Part shown: piece by piece, positions 1 through 7,438 of the stretch
Layout: each line of letters opens with the position of its first letter
How positions within the stretch are numbered: the stretch's first letter is position 1
Assembly: GCA_021785155.1 (NCBI GenBank)
Contig: JAJYGE010000334.1
Location: forward strand, 1-25,468
DNA from: Planctomycetota bacterium
GTDB taxonomy: Bacteria > Planctomycetota > Phycisphaerae > WQYP01
Direction of reading: 5' to 3'
Length of the DNA: 25,468 bases
Position numbers and translations under genes: made by a program
The notes under the pieces: generated by a model
Told to the model about the DNA's origin: nothing
Seen by the model: the letters and a program-made list of their open reading frames with translations, nothing else
Databases searched by the model: none

Positions 1-89
1 GCGTCGATCACACGCGATAACGCCAGCCTCACCTCCGACTCCATTTGCTTGATAAAACATTCCTTGTCCGTTTGTCGCAGCCCTTCCAT
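1..89 (-). CDS. 5' end of an unrecognised gene, cut by the window edge
   Basis: Reading the minus strand from an ATG at 89-87 gives 29 codons open to the window edge, beginning MEGLRQTDKECFIKQMESEV. A strong ribosome-binding site (AGGAGA, complement of 96-101) lies 6 bases upstream of the ATG, and a plausible sigma-70 promoter sits further upstream, so this looks like a genuine gene start. The visible part is a polar, probably helical N-terminus without signal peptide or membrane segment. I do not recognise the family. Confidence 0.55.
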   Translation of the reverse strand, partial: MEGLRQTDKECFIKQMESEVRLALSRVID

Positions 90-134
90 GGTCTGTCTCC
101 TGAAAACACCGGCTTTCCTGCCGGAACGCCCTCT

Positions 135-163
135 ATTATGCCATAATTTTCACTTCCCGACAA
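135..163 (-). promoter_or_regulatory. Predicted sigma-70 promoter for the gene at the left edge
   Basis: On the minus strand TTGTCG (163-158) is followed after exactly 17 bases by CATAAT (140-135), four and five matches to the two consensus hexamers. It lies about 45 bases upstream of the ATG at 89. The -35 hexamer falls inside a 16-base sequence that recurs, inverted, near 19707. Prediction from sequence only. Confidence 0.4.
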
Positions 164-246
164 AAACGGGCACACCCTAAGTAGCGGACATTTTAACTTT
201 GGCTTGACACAGCACCAGGCTTTATTGACGATCTGTTGTGATTCAT

Positions 247-447
247 TTATACGCCCGCCCCCTTCCTTTTGCCACGCAAGCCAGAAGTCTTTTTGCGTAT
301 TTTGATTTCAACAACCTTGCCGTCACGTACCACCACCAGCGGCGTACCGGTATCGCGAGCAATCTGCCGCGCCCGCAGCGCCGCCCGCCGCATGGCCGCC
401 ATGGAGCCGGCCACCATGGGATTATTTGTCGATATGGGTGTACTCAT
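247..447 (-). CDS. Small protein overlapping a zeta-toxin-like gene
   Basis: This 66-residue protein starts with an ATG that overlaps the stop codon of the upstream gene (ATGA, 447-444), a typical sign of translational coupling. The N-terminal half carries a basic helix rich in Ala and Arg (AAMRRAALRARQIARDTG), followed by a strand-turn-strand (TPLVVVRDGKVVEIKI) and a very basic tail. From memory, short proteins of this kind follow zeta-toxin-like ATPases in several phyla, but I cannot confirm that here. It could be an antitoxin or accessory subunit. Because its partner is truncated, it may be the surviving half of a decayed pair. No enzymatic motif is visible. Confidence 0.6.
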   Translation of the reverse strand: MSTPISTNNPMVAGSMAAMRRAALRARQIARDTGTPLVVVRDGKVVEIKIRKKTSGLRGKRKGAGV

Positions 448-773
448 CTGTTTTCCCCAGTTTCCAGCAATTTTTGGGCATCGCCGCCGCTATCGTACAA
501 CATCCAACCGTTCACAATCAATTTATAAATTGCGTGAACATTTTTCAATCCCATCGCAAAACGCCGACGAATGACAGCTTCAGGAACATCATGACCGCCC
601 TGTTTCACACGGGCCGCCACGCGAGCCACAGCCGCATCGGCGGACGGAAGGCCCAGAAAAATCAACTCCACGTGATATTCGGCACAACGTGCATATCTGC
701 CAGCGTAAGCACTCCGTCCGTGACAAGCCCAAGCTTCGGATCTTGGCACGCGGCAACCTGCAATCTCCCGCAA
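444..773 (-). pseudogene. Truncated zeta-toxin-like P-loop ATPase, C-terminal part
   Basis: The reading frame keeps the C-terminal half of a zeta-toxin-like or predicted ABC-type ATPase (COG4185-like). Residues 34-75 contain the family signature YHVELIFLGLPS, then RVAARVKQGGHDVP and IRRRF, followed by a conserved-looking tail around NGWMLYDSGG. The N-terminal half, which should hold the P-loop GPNGAGKST and the catalytic Asp, is absent. The first 25 residues here do not resemble the family, and neither of the other minus-strand frames upstream to about 1200 shows a P-loop. The full-length family is roughly 190-200 residues; this piece is 109. I read it as a remnant left by deletion or frameshift. 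The gene after it overlaps by 4 bases. Loss of the nucleotide-binding site should abolish kinase activity. Confidence 0.6.
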
Positions 774-1267
774 TTCTCTGTGCCCTGTGGCTGACCTGAT
801 GAAATCCTTGACATTGGGGGCAGTAAAGAATGTTGTATCGAAGGATTAATTTGTTGCGCCGTGACAAGGTTTGTTCGGTGATACGCGTGTCGCACGGAAG
901 CTGCGAGGCGGGAAGTTCCTAAGGACAAGAAGACGTACACAACCCCACGTTGGGTTCAGGTCTGGTTTTTACAGCGCCGTCGGTACAATTGAAGTTCGAG
1001 GTTCGGCGTATGCGGAATTAAGTCCAGGACGTGACCAACAGCCGGGAGAATTGGCGTGGTCAAACCGAACCACAGCGCCAGCTTTGGCTGACAGGGGGAC
1101 ATTCGTACTTCTTGACAACAAAAAATTGCCAACGACCAATAATTTTATTTCACAAATACATAATTTGACTTAATCAGCGTAGTTCGATAATCTGACAACA
1201 TGATTTCCGGTACGTGGTAGATTGGAATATGCCGCTGTGAGTTGCTATGTTGAAGGAGAGAGTTCAT
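774..1267. other. Gene-poor stretch before the sorting-signal protein
   Basis: No open frame here shows a recognisable motif or a convincing ribosome-binding site. The left part may hold decayed sequence of the ATPase remnant. A weak promoter-like pair for the downstream gene is TTGACT (1165-1170) and GATAAT (1186-1191), but the 15-base spacer is short. Confidence 0.4.
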
Positions 1268-2302
1268 ATGAACCTCCTAAATTTGATGAGCAAGAAAAAA
1301 AATCAGAAGTTTAATAGTAATGGGTATGGCATTATTGCCGCGTGCGCGTTTTGTGCTGTCGCGGGAATGTCGGGGCATATTGCGAATGCCAGTTCAGTGT
1401 TCCCGATGCAAGAATTTAACGTGATTGTTCTGGGGGCACCGAACGGGAACGGCGGGCGCACTGCGGTGGGGAACTTTGACGACAACAGCGACATTCAGGG
1501 AAGTACATTTATCAATGGCGATGTAGACGGCTCAACCTTTGCCGACCAGCGGTTACCCGGCGGAGATACAATTGGCCTCGAGGCGACGGGCAGTGTTACG
1601 TCGTCGTCCGTTCACGTGGACAATGGCGGCGTGCTGCTCGGCGGGACGGCGGCCACGGGCTTCACCGACAATGGCGGCGGGGCAATAAATTCGGGGTCGT
1701 CACAGCCAGCCACTGATCTTGTTAATTTTTCAAATGCACTGACCAGCGCGTCCAATAGCTGGGCGGGACAGACCACCACCAGCGGGGTATCGGTTCAGAC
1801 GGGCAATAACAGTATGAATTTTACAATCCCGACCAGTGCGGGAAATTTTGTTGTTTTCAATGTCAGCTCGTCAAATTTCCGCCAGAACGATAGCATTGAG
1901 TTTACCGGATTGAGTTCAAATCAACAGGTGCTGATTAACGTATCGGGCACTAGTTTTACGGAGCCGGGCGGCATTAATTTTAATGGCGATTCGACTATCG
2001 CCGACAATGTACTTTGGAATTTCAGCCAGGCAACATCAATTACGTTAACCTCCGGATTTTTTGGCTCGATTCTGGCCCCGAATGCAACACTCTCCAGCGG
2101 CAGCACGATCACCGGCAATCTCGCCGTGGCCAATATCAGCTCGGTGGGTGAAATCGACTTTGCGAGTCCAACTTTTACCACGCCCATCCATGCCACTCCG
2201 CTTGGTGGCCCGCTTCCCGTTCCGGCATCATTTGGATTGGTGGCGATTGGGTCGATAGCGTTGCTGGCTGGATGTTGCTTGCGAAAGCGCGTCCGAATGT
2301 GA
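1268..2302 (+). CDS. Choice-of-anchor A family protein with PEP-CTERM-like sorting tail
   Basis: A predicted exported surface or extracellular-matrix protein of 344 residues. The start at 1268 is chosen over an in-frame ATG at 1247 because AAGGAG (1253-1258) stands 9 bases before it. Domains in order: basic N-terminus and signal peptide (about 1-42, hydrophobic GIIAACAFCAVAGMSG, cleavage near ANA/SS); a choice-of-anchor A domain, beginning EFNVIVLGAPNG and ending FFGSILAPNATLSSGSTITG; then a C-terminal PEP-CTERM-like signal with motif PVPA, a hydrophobic helix (LVAIGSIALLAGCC) and a basic end (RKRVRM). The family is known to be sorted by exosortase/archaeosortase systems; no exosortase gene lies in this window. 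The mature part is rich in Ser, Thr, Asn and Gly, as usual for such proteins. The gene stands alone on this strand. Confidence 0.85.
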   Translation: MNLLNLMSKKKNQKFNSNGYGIIAACAFCAVAGMSGHIANASSVFPMQEFNVIVLGAPNGNGGRTAVGNFDDNSDIQGSTFINGDVDGSTFADQRLPGGDTIGLEATGSVTSSSVHVDNGGVLLGGTAATGFTDNGGGAINSGSSQPATDLVNFSNALTSASNSWAGQTTTSGVSVQTGNNSMNFTIPTSAGNFVVFNVSSSNFRQNDSIEFTGLSSNQQVLINVSGTSFTEPGGINFNGDSTIADNVLWNFSQATSITLTSGFFGSILAPNATLSSGSTITGNLAVANISSVGEIDFASPTFTTPIHATPLGGPLPVPASFGLVAIGSIALLAGCCLRKRVRM

Positions 2303-2901
2303 CTTTGTCCGGCATTCGAGAACATTATTGTGAATTGATGGGCGGGCGGAAAACCGACGGCTATCGCTTTCGCCACATGGTATGAGGTCGGTGTCGTTGT
2401 GGTTGCGCTTTTCTGTCTTTGTATTCACCGCGACTCAGCGTAAAATTGCTGTGCGGAGCAGCCACGCTAGGTTCTACTGCTCCAGCCGCCGCAGCGGCTA
2501 CCCCTTCCGCTTACCTCCGCAACTCGCGGTTCAAATACGGTCGTCGCCACTTTGCGTTCTTACGCCACTTTGCGGTTAACCCCGTCACTCATTGGGCGCA
2601 GCGTTTCGTTGAATCGCAGCGCCTTATCCGTATTTTATTCATTACTCATTACTTCATTAACCGCCCTGCCCACCCCACATACCCAATGCCTGGCGGAGGA
2701 AATTCTGAAGACATGAAATTTTTGCCGTCGAAATCCCGTGTCCGTCTTGTCCAATCCGTTGTTTCTATGGTGTAGCGCTGGAACTCGTCATTTTTGCAAT
2801 TATTCCGGGTTTAGGCACATACAATTTATAATAGTGAATAGTTATTGGACAATGTGTAAAAGCGGATAACTTTGTGTATGAATTAACGGGCTATCAATCG
2901 C
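2303..2901. other. Intergenic stretch with no supported gene
   Basis: About 600 bases between the sorting-signal protein and the sigma-factor promoter region. Short frames exist on both strands but lack ribosome-binding sites and recognisable motifs. A consensus TATAAT occurs at 2827-2832, without a good -35 partner. No clear terminator hairpin with a T tract was found after 2302. Confidence 0.4.
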
Positions 2902-2930
2902 TTGTCAGCCTTGCCGGACTTCCGAACAAT
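2902..2930 (+). promoter_or_regulatory. Predicted promoter for the sigma-factor gene
   Basis: TTGTCA (2902-2907) and AACAAT (2925-2930) are separated by 17 bases and match the sigma-70 consensus at five and four positions. The transcript would carry a leader of about 75 bases to the start at 3012. Sequence prediction only. Confidence 0.3.
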
Positions 2931-3011
2931 TAGAAAAAATGGCTATTTTCTTGTTTTCAACGCACTAAAACGCAGATAAGATATAGATAGATTGAAAGGA
3001 GTATGCCCTCC

Positions 3012-4808
3012 ATGATCTGGTCGGATCCAAAAATTGAGGAGTTGGCGAAACAGATGTCGTTTACGCCAATGGCCAAAAGGCGCCAGCAGTTAAAATCTGC
3101 GCTGCGCCTGCTGGGCGAGATTGATGCCACCGAAGATTATCCTTGGGAGTTTGTACTTTTTCGTGTAACCGGTTATCGCCCCAAAGAGTCCGCGGATCAC
3201 CTTATTTCCGGTCGGGCTTTGCTGGCCGATATTGCCGGGCTGGTGGAAACCGTTTCAGACACACTGAATATTTCGGTCGCGGAAGCGGACGGCGATGTTA
3301 TTTCCCTTGAACAGATTACACAGAGATTTAACGTTTCCACTAAAACCATACAGCGCTGGCGGCGGCGCGGTCTGGCGGCCATGCGATTTGTTTATCCCGA
3401 TGGGGTTAAACGCCTGGGCTTCCCAGCCGCTGATGTGACACGGTATTCAACGCAATTTGCGGCACGGGTGGAAAAATCAGCGCGGTTTCGGCAGCTTTCT
3501 GATGCAGAAAAGGCGGACATTATTCGCCGGGCACGACGGCTGGCTGCGCATTGCCAGTGTTGTCTGAAGAATATTTCTCGCCGCATCGCCCGACACACCA
3601 AGCGCAGCCCGGAAACGATTCGATATGTGATCCGCAGATGGGATGCGGAAAATCCTGAGCAAGCCATTTTCCCGGATACCCCCGGTCCGCTGACAACGCA
3701 GGACAAGCGCATCATTGTGGATTGTCTGGATCGTGGAATCTCCATTGACTGCCTTGCGCGGCGCTATTGCCGCACCCGCTCAAGTATTTATCGGGTCGTC
3801 AACCAGGATAAGGCCCAACGCGTCAAAAATCTTCTGATCCGATTTGTAACCAATCCACTTTTTGATCATCCTGATGCGGATCAGATTATTCTCAAATTGC
3901 TTCCGGCAAAAGCGCGGGAGTGCGTTGAAGAACCACTGGCCGGCTTGCAGGTCCGGGAACAGATCGTCCTGCGCCAGCCCAACGACATTCCAGCGTATCT
4001 CTCCGATGTGTTTCGGCAAGTGGTGCTTCCGCATGCCGTGGTGATGGACGCATTCCGCAGAATGAATTATCTCAAAGCTAAAGCGGCCCGTCTGCAGGCC
4101 CGTCTTGACATAACCACGGCCCGGGCTTCCCATCTCGAGGAAATTGAATCGCTTCTGCAAAGCGCGGGGGTCATTCGCAACCAGATACTGCAGGCCCATC
4201 TTCGTGTTGTGGTTCATGTGGCCAGGAAGCACCAGCATTCCCATCAAGATTTGTTTGAACTTATTTCCGACGGAAATCTCTGGATGATGCGGGCTGTGGA
4301 CACGTTTGATTTCTCACGCGGTATTAAGTTCAGCACGTATCTAACTTATGTACTGATGAAAAACTTCGCCCGCCGAATCGGTGATAACAGCACACGTGTG
4401 GATGAACACATGGTGACCACGCAGAACGATCTGCTTGATGAGATTGGTGAATCTCAGGAACAAAGCATTCCCGATGCCGTCGATATGTTGCTGATACAGG
4501 GGCGGCTTATGGATGCATTGATGAAACTGCCACGGCGGGAACGTGATCTTCTGGCTTCACATTACGGATTGGAAGCCGGGCAGGGGCCGATGAGCCTTTC
4601 CCAGATTGCCCAGCAGATGGGCGTTACCAAAGCTCGCGTCCGGCAACTGGAAGTCCGGGCACTGGGACGATTGCGACAAATGCTGGAAGAACAAATTGAT
4701 CGGCAGGCCGCGGAAATCCTCGGTGCGACGGAGGAAGCACCTAAGCATATCGAAATGGCTGGTGTGAACGCTAAAACCGCGCCTCCGGCCTTGGAACTTG
4801 CGACTTGA
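3012..4808 (+). CDS. Large sigma-70 family RNA polymerase sigma factor with N-terminal HTH extension
   Basis: A transcription initiation factor of 598 residues. The ATG at 3012 is preferred because AAAGGAG (2995-3001) is 10 bases upstream; the in-frame ATG at 3003 is only 1 base from it. The C-terminal part is a sigma factor. Region 2 is at about 392-456 (HLRVVVHVARKH, DLFELISDGN, FDFSRGIKFSTY). Region 4 is at about 503-560 (LPRRERDLLASHYGL, then the helix-turn-helix MSLSQIAQQMGVTKARVRQL). No clear region 3 lies between. The first 380 residues are unusual and hold three candidate DNA-binding modules: a MerR-like HTH (98-145, SLEQITQRFNVSTKTIQRW plus wing), a second HTH (168-210) and a third (227-265, GISIDCLARRYCRTRSSIY). 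Residues 350-385 are likely coiled coil. No anti-sigma gene is adjacent. The regulon is unknown. Confidence 0.85.
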   Translation: MIWSDPKIEELAKQMSFTPMAKRRQQLKSALRLLGEIDATEDYPWEFVLFRVTGYRPKESADHLISGRALLADIAGLVETVSDTLNISVAEADGDVISLEQITQRFNVSTKTIQRWRRRGLAAMRFVYPDGVKRLGFPAADVTRYSTQFAARVEKSARFRQLSDAEKADIIRRARRLAAHCQCCLKNISRRIARHTKRSPETIRYVIRRWDAENPEQAIFPDTPGPLTTQDKRIIVDCLDRGISIDCLARRYCRTRSSIYRVVNQDKAQRVKNLLIRFVTNPLFDHPDADQIILKLLPAKARECVEEPLAGLQVREQIVLRQPNDIPAYLSDVFRQVVLPHAVVMDAFRRMNYLKAKAARLQARLDITTARASHLEEIESLLQSAGVIRNQILQAHLRVVVHVARKHQHSHQDLFELISDGNLWMMRAVDTFDFSRGIKFSTYLTYVLMKNFARRIGDNSTRVDEHMVTTQNDLLDEIGESQEQSIPDAVDMLLIQGRLMDALMKLPRRERDLLASHYGLEAGQGPMSLSQIAQQMGVTKARVRQLEVRALGRLRQMLEEQIDRQAAEILGATEEAPKHIEMAGVNAKTAPPALELAT

Positions 4809-4972
4809 TAAGGCCCCGTTAACCGCCGCTCAAGTGAAAGAATCCGTGTTAACCGCCCATGCCCTGTTGAATTCGATTCCGTATTTAACATCCCATTAAC
4901 GTGGCGCTACCTTTACTCAATCAGGCTCTGGACAATTGTCTTACGAAAGTTGGAATGAGTTATTATCGCCCC

Positions 4973-5001
4973 TTGTATCCATGATGGAATGAGTTTACAC
5001 T
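4973..5001 (+). promoter_or_regulatory. Weak promoter candidate for the superoxide dismutase gene
   Basis: TTGTAT (4973-4978) and TACACT (4996-5001) are spaced by 17 bases, with three and four consensus matches, about 90 bases before the ATG. Weak; the rest of 4809-5094 shows no gene and no clear terminator. Confidence 0.22.
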
Positions 5002-5094
5002 GAAGTTAGAAAAATCATTCAAACCGATGGAGCGGTTCTCGGTATGCGGCATGGATTCGCGTCAGTTGAGTGTCATTGATTTGGAGCAAATGCC

Positions 5095-5721
5095 ATGGAA
5101 TGTCTCTTGGAAGCGCATCATTTTAAGAATCTGGCTTCCGTCGCCGGCTTAAGCCGTACAACGCTGGATGAACACCACCAGCTTTACGCCGGTTATGTGC
5201 GAAAAGCCAATGCACTTTCCGCTCAACTCAACGCCATTCAGAATTCAGTGCGCATCGTCCATACGACGGATATTGTCAACATAAAAGGCGATTTATGTTT
5301 TGCCCTGGCCGCGGTCCGAAACCATGAAATGTATTTTGAAATTCTCGGCGACCATAAAACACCGGCCCCGCAAATTCTTCAAGATCGTATCGCGGCCAAT
5401 TTCGGCACCATGGAAAACTACATCGAAGACCTGCGTAAGACAGCACTGGTTACCCGTGGCTGGACATGGACGGTTCTGGATCATCTTACCGGGCGGTTAT
5501 GGAATTTATCCGGTCAACACAATGGCCTGTTTCCATTCTGGGACGCGCGGCCCATTTTAACAATTGATTTATGCGATCATGCCTATTTTTACGATTTCGG
5601 CCACCATCGTGCGGATTACATTAACTGCGTAATCGACAACCTCAATTGGGAAAAGCCGGCGGAATATCTGGCCGCCCATACCGCCACTAAACATGCCCAG
5701 CCCGACTTGGTAACGCTGTAA
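5095..5721 (+). CDS. Fe/Mn superoxide dismutase family protein (variant)
   Basis: Predicted to convert superoxide to oxygen and hydrogen peroxide in the cytoplasm; no signal peptide is seen. The length of 208 residues fits the family. Expected metal ligands are visible: His27 (in EHHQLYAGYV, the shortened first-helix form), His77 (RNHEMYFEIL), and Asp158 and His162 (DLCDHAYFYDF). The usual DVWEHAYYLDY motif is changed: Trp becomes Cys160 and Glu becomes Asp161. GWTW (122-125) and the C-terminal RADYINCVIDNLNW are as in the family. GGAG (5083-5086) is 8 bases before the ATG. The Trp and Glu positions shape the active site and the dimer interface in characterised enzymes, so activity or metal choice may differ. 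Stands alone, convergent with the L,D-transpeptidase gene. Confidence 0.85.
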   Translation: MECLLEAHHFKNLASVAGLSRTTLDEHHQLYAGYVRKANALSAQLNAIQNSVRIVHTTDIVNIKGDLCFALAAVRNHEMYFEILGDHKTPAPQILQDRIAANFGTMENYIEDLRKTALVTRGWTWTVLDHLTGRLWNLSGQHNGLFPFWDARPILTIDLCDHAYFYDFGHHRADYINCVIDNLNWEKPAEYLAAHTATKHAQPDLVTL

Positions 5722-5829
5722 ATCAGACATCGCCAAACAATAACCTTAGCATTCCAGTTGGCTCCTTGCCCCTGGGGCGTTTGTGGCCGATCAATTCTAA
5801 TTTTTAGGTGTGACAGAGCACTACAGCCA

Positions 5830-6318
5830 TTATGCGATAATGTCCACCGGCGTGCCCACGGGGCAAAGCGCGTATAATTCTGTTATGTCCGGATTGGTCA
5901 AGGCTACACAACCGGCCGTGCTGGTGCGGCTTTCGGCACAGCCATGAATAAATATTTCTCCGCCCAACGGAGTTTTCCAAACGCGATTCTGCACTTTTTC
6001 ATCAGACAGATTACCGTGGTTGATATCCTCCAGCAACCGCCGATGTATGTCCGGAGAAAGCAGTCCGCCCGCCAGTCCGCGATTCGCATCATCTTCATTG
6101 GGATAATCCAACCCCATTGACAGATGAAATTTACTCTGCGGATTTTTGTACACAATATGGAATAGGCCTTCCGGTGTTTTACGGTCGCCTTCGATTTCTT
6201 TATCACCGACATTAGAACCGGTTATACACTTATATATTTTCAGGATAGCCCCGCCGTCTATTACCCACAGTTCACCGCGGGACTTGAACACCTTGATGTG
6301 CAGATGTTTAAAACTCAC
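5830..6318 (-). CDS. YafK-type L,D-transpeptidase (YkuD catalytic domain)
   Basis: Predicted to act on peptidoglycan stem peptides through a catalytic cysteine. The protein is 162 residues from a GTG start at 6318 that overlaps the upstream stop codon (GTGA); GGAGG lies 7 bases before it. A longer in-frame ORF from 6522 runs back inside the DUF218 gene and is unlikely. Family features: GDKEIEGDRKTPEGLFHI (38-55), NPQSKFHLSMGLDYPN (59-74), and the catalytic block with His125-Gly126 and Cys137 (IFIHG ... TAGCVAL). The GDRKTPEG and FHLS.GLDYPN segments point to the COG3034 YafK/DpaA branch rather than classical ErfK-type enzymes. In E. coli, DpaA releases Braun lipoprotein from the wall. No signal peptide is visible with this start, which is odd for a wall enzyme. 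Confidence 0.85.
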   Translation of the reverse strand: MSFKHLHIKVFKSRGELWVIDGGAILKIYKCITGSNVGDKEIEGDRKTPEGLFHIVYKNPQSKFHLSMGLDYPNEDDANRGLAGGLLSPDIHRRLLEDINHGNLSDEKVQNRVWKTPLGGEIFIHGCAESRTSTAGCVALTNPDITELYALCPVGTPVDIIA

Positions 6319-7424
6319 GGTGTGGCCTCCGGGCGGTGATAATTCCGATCCAGCCAATATACCGGATATCCCGCGATTTCCCGAACCATCGCCCACGGAT
6401 TGGCCTCCGGCCAAAGCCCCGCCCGCGCTGGAACCGTCCATACATGAAGGCCCAGTTGCCGAAAGGCCAGCGCAATGCGCGGAAGATGATAATCTGAACT
6501 GACGGCGATGACCTTGCGCCAATGCGCGGCTTTGATTAAAGCGACCGCGTCATAGGCGCTGTAACGTGTGTTATTACCATGGTAATCCACGATAATGGCA
6601 TGGGCTGGAATGCCACAGGCTAAAGTCAGTTTGAGCATTGCCATCGGTTCGTTGCGATACGGATTGGTTCTACCGCGTGGCGCACGCCCGGTTAAAAGCA
6701 GCCTTTTTGTCCGGTGCGCTTTGAAAAGTCGAACCCCCTCCATCACACGGTTGCGAAGCGTATAGTCGCAAGTGTCGCCCGGGCCAGTACCGGCACCGAA
6801 CACGATGGCGATGTCCGCATCCATCGCGCGAGGCGGTGGATCGGAAAGAAACATGCCGTGAAAGATCCATAAGATCAGCAATAATAACCCCGCCATATAC
6901 CCAACATCATACGCTCGATAGCGGATTATTCTCCACGGCGACGTGATCTGGGCTGTCTTCTTACCAGCCATGGCAATCATGCAATCTGGCCGCCCGATCA
7001 GCCAAAGTACCAATGCGACAAGTACCGGCAAAGACATGGGCATATACCATGGCACGCGATCATGCGGGAGTATCTTGAGGTGATAAAAGCTGATGGTATT
7101 GAGCACCAGGACAACCACGATCAGCAGGGTTGGCACGAGAACCATGCGATTAAGCCGCCAGGCGCTTTCGAAAGATATATCAACGGGAGGACTAAATCGC
7201 AATATCTGCAAAATGACCAGGCTCATAAGCCACAGCCAGGGCAGCAGAAATTCAATTGCTCCACCTGCAAACCGCAAGTCCATCCACCGCCAAGACTGCA
7301 TGGTTACCACACTCACCAATGCGCTTAGAAAAATGGCGGCGTCAAGAAAACGGAAAAATACATTCACGGTGCGACACGCGGACCGGGGTGAGCATTGAAT
7401 GGATTGGGGAAGCACCGTTTCCAT
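6315..7424 (-). CDS. DUF218 (SanA/YdcF/ElyC-like) membrane protein
   Basis: An envelope protein of about 369 residues with an N-terminal membrane part and a C-terminal DUF218 domain. Five hydrophobic segments are visible (for example FLLPWLWLMSLVILQIL, MVLVPTLLIVVVLVLN and AGLLLLILWIFHGMFL). The DUF218 domain starts at ADIAIVFGAGTG and shows the family pattern YTLRNRVMEGVRLF, RLLLTGRAPRGRTN, NTRYSAYDA and SSDYHLPRIALAF. Relatives SanA and ElyC are linked to envelope integrity and peptidoglycan or lipid-carrier metabolism in enterobacteria; the biochemical reaction is unsettled. The start is uncertain: ATG at 7424 has no clear ribosome-binding site, and a TTG at 7442 would overlap the upstream stop codon. 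Its stop overlaps the start of the L,D-transpeptidase gene. Confidence 0.85.
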   Translation of the reverse strand: METVLPQSIQCSPRSACRTVNVFFRFLDAAIFLSALVSVVTMQSWRWMDLRFAGGAIEFLLPWLWLMSLVILQILRFSPPVDISFESAWRLNRMVLVPTLLIVVVLVLNTISFYHLKILPHDRVPWYMPMSLPVLVALVLWLIGRPDCMIAMAGKKTAQITSPWRIIRYRAYDVGYMAGLLLLILWIFHGMFLSDPPPRAMDADIAIVFGAGTGPGDTCDYTLRNRVMEGVRLFKAHRTKRLLLTGRAPRGRTNPYRNEPMAMLKLTLACGIPAHAIIVDYHGNNTRYSAYDAVALIKAAHWRKVIAVSSDYHLPRIALAFRQLGLHVWTVPARAGLWPEANPWAMVREIAGYPVYWLDRNYHRPEATP

Positions 7425-7438
7425 TGCGACAGTATATA

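Noticed and set aside
5768..5778. GCCCC-T-GGGGC palindrome between the convergent sod and transpeptidase genes
   Set aside because: A 5-base stem with a one-base loop and no T tract is too poor to call a terminator.
6319..6522. N-terminal extension of the L,D-transpeptidase frame
   Set aside because: It lies fully inside the DUF218 coding region, and the GTG at 6318 has GGAGG at ideal spacing.
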